Assembly (NCBI GenBank): GCA_964023275.1
Contig: OZ029918.1
Span: forward strand, 37,402,977-37,466,976
DNA: 64,000 nt
Source of the DNA: Norana najaformis
Taxonomy: Eukaryota > Annelida > Clitellata > Crassiclitellata > Hormogastridae
Reading direction: 5' to 3'
Shown: positions 35,896 to 45,513 of the stretch, one piece after another
Numbering within the stretch: the first letter of the stretch is position 1
Layout of the letters: each line of letters starts with the position of its first letter
Notes under the pieces: model-generated
What the model saw: the letters and a program-made list of their open reading frames with translations, nothing else
Database searches by the model: none
What the model was told of the DNA's origin: nothing
Program-made: the position numbers and the translations under genes

Positions 35896-36230
35896 AGGCG
35901 TCTAAATCCTAAGCACAGCGCTGAATACGGTTCGCTGATTTCTCAAACCCCTTGTTGCGGTTAACCCCGAAATTGGGCCAGAATGCATGCATCTAACATC
36001 TTCGCATTAAACTTCGTGCTTAAAACTGGTGGATTAGTTCGAAACGGTGAAATCATTTTAATATAGAGTCAAAGAACGTACGAGATGTGAGGTTTTTGAT
36101 GCTCTTTTCCACGCAATATCCACACTTTCGTAATTGTTTTGTCTTTGTCTTGGTTCGCAGAGGAAGTTGAAGGTAGCCTGTTTGAGTCAATATTTCTTAT
36201 TTTGCCGTGTTATGGCGAGAATTATCTATG

Positions 36231-36305
36231 TGAATAAGCTGGTCCCCGCGGCGCGGCTTTCGTTGGGCGCTGTAGAAATCTTGGAATTACGATTTCGATT
36301 ACAAT
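36231..36305 (+). mobile_element. LINE 3'-end fragment at a spacer deletion
   Basis: Begins tgaataagctggtccccgcg directly after the ctatg that ends the 8-kb duplication, and ends attacgatttcgattac. The following tttagtata..gcagcaatgatcc matches 44090-44110, whereas the preceding sequence matches 15270. About 1.5 kb of spacer present between genes 5 and 6 is thus missing here, with this fragment at the joint. Confidence 0.7.
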
Positions 36306-37469
36306 TATTTAGTATAGGCGCAGCAATGATCCTTTCTAGTTGACCAAAGACCGCCATGCTACAATGTCGTTCACCCAGAACAACAATCTACCATAACAAC
36401 AGCTATAACCTCTTAGTCAATTGCACACCAGCCGATCTGACCCTCAGCTTAACCTAATTTCACCATCGAGTATCTCAGACGTCGAGCCAAACCAAACTTC
36501 AACTACTATCTTTTGTGTACAGTACTGCACACACTCAATTGTATACCTATCATGCGCATGCGCACCAGCTCTGCAAACGGACACTCACACTCCCCTTGCG
36601 CACGCGAAAGCCTCTTCAAAAATTAAAAACGCACCAGTACAAAGTCCATAAAAATATGCGTTGACATAGTTACATAGTTGAGCTTTGGACAACACCGCCT
36701 TTTAGTTCGATTGTGTTTCATAACAAGGTAATTATTATGATCACTAAAAGAAACGATGTTAATACTTTTAATTAATTAGATATGCAGTGAAAATCTAATT
36801 ACTCTATTGCGCTGTTATCACAAAGCCCAAAGAATGATTCGATGACAGCGTAAAGTAAAATTCTAGCCAAAAATGTTTATCCATTGGAGAAGCCCAATCA
36901 AAACTCAGCGGATCAAAAACTGGAACTCCCAAACTTTTGACAATACATTACAGAGCAATACAACTGTAATATGCCACTGCACTCTTCTTAAAGTTCAGGG
37001 ATGTACATTGAAGCCAGGCAACAGAAAACATCAAAACCAAAAAAACGACTGAAAAAACTGAGAATACCAGATACCAGAAAACCACTCGTGCCTCTGAAAA
37101 CAAGCAGTAGGCCTATCATATGTTAGCGCTATCAGCTGTGAAATGAACGGCCAGTCCTGCGATGCACCTGTCCCGTGTCCAGGATCCTGAAATTCGACCA
37201 AGGCCCATTCAGTGGTCAAAGATGTGATATCGAGCGAATTTTCTGCATTCCACTAGGTACTTTGTAACGTTTAGCCTGCTTTTATATAGAATGCCTTTAT
37301 AATAAGAATGCGGCTTGAACACTGTTGTTCCTTTCGGGTTCACCTTTGATAATCCATGGCACCATAATGTTCAGAGATACATTTTCTAAATTTTTCATTG
37401 AACAATAAAAAATCGAAAACAAAAATCGGTTCAGGCAAGTGTGGGAAATACAGCAGTCCATTTCCGAGC
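36306..37469. other. Spacer upstream of gene 5
   Basis: Gene-3-type spacer (matches 16726-17880). No gene seen. Confidence 0.5.
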
Positions 37470-37732
37470 TGATCGTGCAAGTATAGGAACAGATTCAGAT
37501 GCATCACGTGTATTTGATATAACCTCGACCAGTTCTGCGACCAGTAAGAATTTATTAAGCAGTTCCATTAATCCTAAAACTGACAAGCCCGAGGCATAGA
37601 AGCAAGATCAAGGCTGCTGGCACCTGCATGACAGCTAAAACTTCTAACTTATTCTTGGGAGAAAACAAAGGTTTGTTCTAACCTAAACAACAACGTATCC
37701 TGTATACGTAATATTACTCTTACACGTCTTAG
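37470..37732 (+). promoter_or_regulatory. Conserved 5' proximal block of gene 5 (mosaic)
   Basis: The distal half is gene-3-type and includes CACGTG at 37505-37510. The proximal part from about 37625 (cttgggagaaaacaaagg, gtatacgta) is gene-2/4-type. This promoter therefore combines the E-box of one subgroup with the leader of the other. Confidence 0.4.
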
Positions 37733-40700
37733 ATGTTTGAAAACGGAAAGTTGTCGCTTATCCTCACAACGGTTGCAGCGACTGGAGTCACCCTCTTCAT
37801 CCTTCTCTTCATCAAGCGAAACGGAACGAAGGATGTACGAAGACGATATCCACCTTCATTACCAGCTCTACCACTCCTCGGTGCGATTCTTCGTGGGGGG
37901 ATGAGCATCCTGCCAGGCTACTTCATGAAATCAGCTGAGAAACTTGGTCCTATGTTTTCGTGTAACGTAGGAGTAAGGTAGGACAAAAAATATGGTATCA
38001 GTGTGCTAGACATAACGTCAACTATGTAACCCTCGATGGGAATCTATGTGTGCGCTTGAGCACGCGAATGGTGAATTCTCAGGTTTCTGAGCATTATGCG
38101 GTTCCAGATGAATTAATTGTCCTTAAGAAACTTCACGCTCATTTAGGCTGGCGAAGACAACGCTCTTTTGTGGGTACTTGAAAGGTGATATATTAATGTC
38201 TAGATACATAAATGCATACACACATATATACATACACTCATTCATGGCCTTAGCTAATCCCAGACTCTGAAATATATAGCCCAATTTTGTTCGTGCTGTT
38301 AATTCTGTGATGTCAATCACGTCTAAAATGAAGGCGCATATCTTTCAACCTGCTTACCCACTGTGACCTGGCTTCTGGTTTCCATGATCCATCAGAATTC
38401 GATCCGGCGTTCTCTAACGAATTATGACTTTGATCGCGACAATAATTTGAAGCGACCATCAGCTGATGCCTTGGACATTATGATAATGGAGTGTTTAACA
38501 CTGATTTTATTTGTTCTGGTCTTGAGCGCTCCTGTTGAGCAGACCCTCTTCCAAGAGGTGCTTTACAAATCTTAAATTACCAAAAATACGATTATAGTGG
38601 ACATATGGAAGTTTTTACATTTGACACATACATGCAAAAATCGATGATTACATATGTACAAAAAACAAACATACATGCATACATTCATTCATGGATACAT
38701 ACATTCCATCATGCATGCATTCATGTATACATATATACGTCGATCCATGTATGTAGACGTGAGATCCTGTAAGCCATAGCTTTGCCTTTTTTCAAGAACG
38801 AACCAAAATTTCTCCAAATTCTGGATCGAAAAAATTATGCAGAAGCTTCTGACTCTTTATTGTTGATTCATATTTTAATATTTACACAGCCCTACTTTAT
38901 CAAAATCGCTGAAAAATCGTCATGGAAAAGTTAAGGAGAGGTGTAATTTCGACATATATGCCAGGTTTTAAATATAGAACGAGTCACTTATTCTTAAGAT
39001 AACCTTGGTTAATTTATTGTCACCTATTCAACGAATAGGTGACAATAAATATGCAAGTCAAGAATATGTGACGCTGATGATAGAAATCGATAAATTCAAA
39101 ATGCTTTAAATCTGATTAATTGAGCCGATTTAAAAGCTGAACCTGGGTGAAAACGTACAAATCATAGAAACATACAATCACTGTCACATCAACAGTGTCC
39201 CTATTGAGCTAATTTTCTACTGCGTATGTGTTTTTTCAGACTGGTCGTCATCCTCAGTAGTAAACAGGCGATTTCAGAAGCCTTTCTTAGGCAATCGGAA
39301 GCCTTTGCCGACAGAATTGATATGTGCACAAAGAGGAATATTCTCCATCCAAGCATCAGAGGTTTGTCGATCCACTTATAAAGTTACTGACAATGCGATG
39401 TGTTGTTGGTCACGTTAGATAAGTGGCGCGCTGAAAGTATGGTGAAGTATTGCGTTTTGTTGTCCCTTACTCAACTGAACTGAAACGTTCTTTCACTCTA
39501 CTGCATCGCATTGTATTGTATCGCATTGTACTACATTGCTTCCTTTTGCCATGCATTGTTTTGTGTTGTATTGAAATAAACCACATGCTACAAACTTTGA
39601 AGGTTTTAAAATACGAATACTGTATACTAACTATTTGCATGATAGATAGACAGTTAGGTAAATAAATCCATTGATCGACGGTCGCACGGACTGACGCACG
39701 TTCATGCAGACAGGCTCAATAAATATCGACTAGTTAAATATAGTAGGCTTATGTTTGTAACACGTTCAACTGCGATCTTTTTAAACAACCTTAAATCTCA
39801 ATTCAATTAACTGCCCAACATATTATTCTTGCCTAGGTATAATTTTCGCAAGATACAACGACGCTTATAAGAAGAACCATAAGCTTTGTCTCAGCATCCT
39901 CAAGGAGTTTGGATTCGGAGTCAACAGCGTTTCTGAGACTCGAATTCTTCAAGAAGTGGAATCACTAACCGAGGAAATTCTTCAACTTAACGGTCACCAA
40001 TTTGATCCCAAAATGTTGACTGTTTTATCAACCTTCCGTGTAGTTTCAAGTATTCTTTTCGGTGAAACATTTTTGTCGTCGGGCAGTTGGCATAAAAGGA
40101 TAGCTGAAGGCGTCAGGGAGTATTTGAAAAATCTCGAATTTGCATTCGACTTCGCACCATTTTTGAGGTTTCTTCCCAACTTTCGTAGGAAGATCGCCTC
40201 TTTGGCGCAGTGCCACCAAGACATACTGAACGGCGTTGAAGAAGGAATCGAGTACAGCAAGTCTAACGATCGCGAGTCAACATTCGTGAGAAGATTTATA
40301 GAAATTCAGGGGTCCGATTACGACCACCAAGATCTTCTACACATTCTTCGAGATCTCTGCTTCGGTAGTGCAGGGAACGCAGCGACAACGTTGATGTGGG
40401 CATTAGTGGAATTAGCCAACCATCCAGAAGTCCTGACCCGCTTTCAAAGGGAAATCGATGACGTGATACCAGAGGACAGGTTTCCCTCACTCGATGATAA
40501 ACCGCGTTTGCCTTACACTGATGCTGTGATCCTGGAAGTCATGAGACGACGTACTGTTATACCGCTTTATCTACCACACGCGACACTCGAAGACACGGAG
40601 GTTCTCGGATACTACATACCCAAGGGATGCATGGTAATCATCTAATTACATGTTTTTCGAAGTTTGACATTATTGTGGCTGGCGATTAGCAACTATGTGT

Positions 40701-41786
40701 GGTTAAAATTATACTCTATGGCAATTATCAGTTGAATAACACAACATTGCCAATCTGAATTGCCAATTGAGACTTTCGTTGTCATATTTACTGTGCTCTG
40801 TTGTGAAGAAGCTATCACATCTTAGTATTATTATTTTACGATCGATAATAATGACAAGTTAGCAATCAACATGTTCTGGATATTTTAAACTTGTATCAAA
40901 TGCAGATATACTGATTTTTCTTAACCTAGGTCCTGGCTAACGCTTTCTGTGCTCACATGGACCCAAAATCCTGGATAGACCCAGAGAACTTCATACCAGA
41001 GAGATTCCTGGACGAAGGTCACGCGATCATTGGAAGTGAAAATGTAATACCATTTGGACTGGGTATGATTCACCGGATATATTGTTAGAATAATTTTGAC
41101 TTATAAAGTAAAAGTTAGCAATTTCAACTCGCTTTACCATCGTAGCCTGACACCTGTTTTGTCTTACTTGCTGTTATTCGACTTAACGTATTCAACGCAT
41201 TACAAGTTTTGACAGCGGGTTGGCTTTAAACGACCATTGATTGATGCCTTATATTGTGTCATATCGATTATATAGGATATATTGTATTCTAAAACAGATT
41301 TTCTAATATTCTAGATATGTTGGATTAAGTCATATTAACGTTAAATCATAGACTTTACTGACTCATACTTAACTCAGCTCCACGGATATTGTTTGCTCAA
41401 TTAAGATTATAATTTTCTTTTTCTCAAAATAGAGAGGTAACTTCATTTCTCCAGATCGGCAATTCAGGGCATTAGATAGTGGCTGACTGACCCATACATA
41501 TCTCGCATAAATGTTCACAGCGAATGAAATATACGTCTGAAGGCTTCGCAGAATTAAAATGACCCAACTGCATTTCTTGTGGTCTGTTCTAGGAAAGCGT
41601 TCTTGCCTTGGAGAGATTCTAGGTCGTCAGGAGATCTTCCTCTTTCTCACGAGTCTCGTCCAGCGCTTCGATATCCGACCACCAGAGGGTCAGGACTCGA
41701 TCAGAGTGAAGGAGATCATAGGTGCGAGCATAAGTCCTTCGGAATACGAAGTGAGAATGATTCCCAGAAGGAAGATCAAGAACTGA
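37733..41786 (+). CDS. Cytochrome P450, clan 2 (CYP2-like), gene 5, intact, mosaic
   Basis: Exons 37733-37977, 39240-39361, 39837-40633, 40930-41062 and 41593-41786 give 496 residues. Exons 1-2 and intron 1 follow gene 4, intron 2 through most of intron 4 follows gene 3, and exon 5 with the 3' UTR returns to the gene-4 type, with its own [15 protein letters not shown]. The I-helix reads [10 protein letters not shown], so neither the acid nor the threonine of the oxygen-activation pair is present (G302, N303). Exon 2 has several unusual replacements ([14 protein letters not shown] against [14 protein letters not shown]). The PERF region reads FIPERF where others have FRPERF. EVMR and [10 protein letters not shown] are intact. 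It is open throughout, but may be drifting or specialised. Confidence 0.9.
39012..39050. repeat. Perfect 18-bp hairpin in intron 1 of gene 5
   Basis: Same arms and loop as 11863-11901, without mismatch, in line with the gene-2/4 origin of this intron. Confidence 0.85.
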
Positions 41787-42075
41787 AGATTTGGAAATAT
41801 TTAGTTTCACCTGGAAAAAACGTTGCTGTTGCGCAATTGTAATATTTTCAAGAATAATTCAAATAATGGCTTCAATATATATTGAGCATTCACTGAAGTC
41901 ATTTGCAGTCACATGTATTGCTTGCTAAAAGGGGGCCTTACTACGCGGAATTAGATACCCGCAGGGACTGCCGTTTGCGCTGATGTAGCCTGTTTACTTT
42001 ATAATGGACTTGTATCTTTGCCGCTTTTTGTAAATGCCGAATGAATGAATAAACGAACGAATGAGTAGGCCCAAC
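41787..42075 (+). other. 3' UTR of gene 5 with poly(A) signal
   Basis: AATAAA at 42048-42053, about 260 bp after the stop codon, in gene-2/4-type sequence. Confidence 0.6.
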
Positions 42076-42423
42076 TGCCAAGGCGTTTAAATCCTAAGCA
42101 TAGCGCTGAATACGGTTCGCTGATTTCTCAAACCTCTTGTTGCGGTTAACCCAGAAATTGGGCCAGAATGCATGCATCTGATATCTTCGCATTAAACTTC
42201 GTGCTTAAAACTGGTGGACAAGTTCGAAACGGTGAAATCATTTTAACATAAAGTCAAAGAACGTACGAGATGTGAGGTTTTTGATGTTCTTTTTCACGCA
42301 ATATCCACACTTTCGTAATTGTTTTGTCTTTGTCTATGTTCGCAGAGGAAGTTGAAGGTAGCCAGTATGAGTCAATATTTCTTATTTTGCCGTGTTATGG
42401 CGAGAAATACCTATGAAAAGATA

Positions 42424-42500
42424 TTAATCGTAATCGTAATCTCGAGATTTCTGCAGCGTTCAACGAAAGCTAAGTCGCGGGAACCAGCTTATTCACAGAA
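42424..42500 (-). mobile_element. LINE 3'-end fragment (GATTAC-tailed), minus strand
   Basis: Sits between gaaaagatatta and aaataccgtcgatgg. The spacers after genes 2 and 6 read aaaaatattagaaataccgtcg there without it. It carries cgtaatcgtaatctcgag at its tail side. The insertion is private to this spacer. Confidence 0.75.
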
Positions 42501-43629
42501 ATACCGTCGATGGTGTAGTGTAATGCTCAAGCTGATTTGACACGAAATGACCAATTTCAGGCCTACAGCCTAATCAGAAGTTGCTACCAGGCACTCGCGT
42601 GCAAGTAGCAATCAGGCTTTCTTTCGGGTGCTGTAAAAATCTTGACTAACGATTTTGACTACAAATTCACAATCATAAATTAAGCAGAATATTGCCGGCT
42701 ACTTAGTTTACTTTATATAGCGACAGGTAACAGTAACACTTCCCAAAAAGAACAATAAATTGAATTTGCTTAATTCGCTTCCTTTAGAAATGCATAAATT
42801 TACTAGAGTGATAAAGAAAACGAAAGCGTCTGAAATTTGCTTCCAGATAGAGATTAGGCCTACCAACAATTTTCCGATGGAAACTGCTTAATTTTTATCT
42901 CGGTTCCGCTGAGGTGTTCAGCAGTCTTGTTAATAGCTGTTTTGTCTGCGATGCATTCGTATATCAGTCCTAAGTTTTATGTGACCTCGTTTTCATCTTA
43001 AAATAGCCTGTACTACCAACAGCGGCCATCTACCTAACCTCGCCGCCTCCGTTTGTTGCCCGTATATGAGCAAAGGGCGAGTTTCTTATAATTTAAGTAG
43101 ACACATACACGACATTCACACATTTAGATCTGTCAACAACATACGACAAGGTAAGGATCATGGTTTGTATCTTGTATGTATGAATTGCTAAACGACAATA
43201 TTTAATGGCAAGCCTGCATCTATTTGTCAATATAGCCGAGACTGCGAACTGATTATTAATCAAAACTGGAACGAAACCATACTTAGAAGAAACTGAAGAT
43301 TAAGCAGTTCATTTCATCTACCGTCTTCGGTATGGTCTGATATTGTCTATTAAGAGAGTCTCTCTCCCTCTCTATTTGAACATGTCCGGCACTCCCTCGG
43401 GTCAGGTAAGAGGGGATCAGGCGGTGAGGGAGAAGACAGGTCACCAGCTCTCGTATGCAGAGGTTAAGCAAAAATGAAGACATAGATACTTATGGTTTTA
43501 CATATGGATTCCTCTCAGTGTTAACGAACGGGACAGCCATTCCCTTCTTTTCTTATTCAATCACATTTCTACCATTTTGTATAATAGCAAGTTTGCACAT
43601 TGTCAGCGAACTCTCTCAAAGTATCTGAT
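42501..43629. other. Spacer between genes 5 and 6
   Basis: Aligns with 15285-16410 after gene 2. Contains a startless relative of the 7129 frame near 42990-43150 with the donor-like acgacaag|gtaagg, and the same CT-rich stretch (43365). Confidence 0.5.
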
Positions 43630-44095
43630 CGAGTATCGAATCTCGATCCACCCGATTTAGCGTCGAGCTGAATAGCGACGCAGCCTCATTGGAGGTCCTT
43701 GATGTATTAGAAATCAAAACAACTGACTCGTTAAATAAACTCCCCCCAGAACTGCGACAGTTTTCTGACCCATCATACAAACTCACCGATGCTCCACCGC
43801 TTGCAATTTCTGCTTCGGCCTTTCAATCAAAACTGAAAACATTCCTCTTCCACAGATCGTACCCTGACTCCCCTTCTTCCTCTTACCTGTCTCTCCTCTC
43901 CAACTCCAAACACCACCACCCCATAGCTGCCACTCTGTCTCTCCATCTGACTCTTGGATCTTGACCTGGAACCGAACCCTTTTGCCTATCGATTTTGTTT
44001 TGACTGAGCGCCTGTTAATAAGCTGGTCCCCGCGGCGCGGCTTTCATTGGGCGCTGTAGAATTCTTGGAATTACGATTACGATTACAATTATTTA
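43630..44095 (+). mobile_element. Longest GATTAC-tailed LINE copy (ORF2 C-terminus plus 3' UTR)
   Basis: 43689-43961 stays open and encodes LNKLPPELRQFSDPS, then PPLAISASAFQSKLKTFLF and HRSYPDSPSS, the pattern of the last residues of L2/CR1-type ORF2. The 3' UTR follows (gcctatcgattttgttttg, gaccttgaccTggaaccgaac-like) up to gggcgctgtagaattcttgg and attacgattacgattac. It ties the small tail fragments elsewhere to a protein-coding LINE. Family assignment rests on motif pattern only. Confidence 0.65.
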
Positions 44096-45244
44096 GTATA
44101 GCCGCAGCAATGATCCTTTCTAGTTGACCAAAGACCGCCATGCTACAATGTCGTTCACCCAGAACAACAATCTACCATAGCATCAGCTATAACCTTTTAG
44201 CCAATTGCACACCAGCCGATATGACCCTCGGCTTAACCTAATTTCACCATCGAGTACCTCAGACGTCGAGCCAAACTAAACTTCGACTACTATCTTTTGT
44301 GTACAGTTCTGCTCGCCCCAATTGTATACCTGATATGCGCCCGGGCATCAGACGTGCAAACGGACACTCACACTCCCCTTGCACACGCGAAAGGCTCTCC
44401 AAAATTTAGAACGCGTCGCTACAAAGTCCATAAAAATATGCATTGACACAGTTACATAGTTGAGCTTTGGACAACAACGCCTTTTAGTTCGATTCTGTTT
44501 CATAACAAGGTAATTATTATGATCACTAAAAGAAACGATGTTAATACCTTTGATTAATTAGATATGCAGTGAAAATCTAATTACTCTATTGCGCTGTTAT
44601 CACAAAGCCCAAAGAATGATTCGATGACAGCGTAAAGTAAAATTCTAGCCAAAAATGTTTATCCATTGGAGAAGCCCAGTCAAACTCAGCGGATCAAAAA
44701 CTGGAACTCCCAAACTTTTCACAATACATTACAGAGCAATACAACTGTAATATGCCACTGCACTCTTCTTAAAGTTCAGTGATGTACATTGAAGCCAGGC
44801 AACAGAAAACATTAAAACCGAAAAACAGACTGAAAAAACTGAGAATACCAGGTACCAGAAAACCACTCGTGCCTCTGAAAACAAGCAGTAGGCCTATCAT
44901 ATGTTAGCGCTATCAGGTGTGAAATGAACGGCAAGTCCTGCAATGCACCTGTCCCGTTTGTCCCGGATCCTGGAATTCGACCAAGGCCCATTCAATGGTC
45001 AAAGATGTGATATCGAGCGCATTTCTGCGTTCCACTAGGTTCTTTGTAACGTTTAGCCTGCTTTATATAGAATGCCTTTATAATTAGAATGCGGCTTGAA
45101 CATTGTTGTTCCTTTCGGGCTCACCTTTGATAATCCATGGCACCATAATGTTCAGAGATACATTTTCTAAATTTTTCATTGAACAATAAAAAATCGAAAA
45201 ACAAAAATCGGATCAGGCAAGTGTAGGAAATGCAGCAGTCCATT
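44096..45244. other. Spacer upstream of gene 6
   Basis: Gene-3-type spacer matching 16726-17889. No gene seen. Confidence 0.5.
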
Positions 45245-45513
45245 TCCGAGCTGATCGTGCAAGTATCGGAACAGATTCAGATGCATCACGTGTATTTGAT
45301 ATAACCTCGACCAATAGTGCGAACATTAGGAATTTATTAAGCAGTTCCATTAATCCTAAAACTGACAAGACCGAGGCACAGAAGCAAGATGAAGGCTGCT
45401 GGAACCATGACAGCTAAAACCTGTAACTTATTCTGGAAAGAAAACACCAAAGTTCATTCTCACCTAAACAACAATGTAGCCTATCTAAGTAAGATTATTC
45501 TTGCACGTCTTAG
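45245..45513 (+). promoter_or_regulatory. Conserved 5' proximal block of gene 6, with E-box
   Basis: Gene-3-type throughout, with CACGTG at 45287-45292 and ttgcacgtcttag before the ATG. Confidence 0.4.

Larger units (their letters stand above)
28132..36230 (+). repeat. Segmental duplication, right copy (contains gene 4)
   Basis: Partner of 7078-15270. It starts ggcatccgaatttcag and ends gagaattatctatg, where a LINE 3' end then abuts. It lacks the 151-bp triplication and palindromic array, which lie immediately outside the left copy. Confidence 0.85.
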
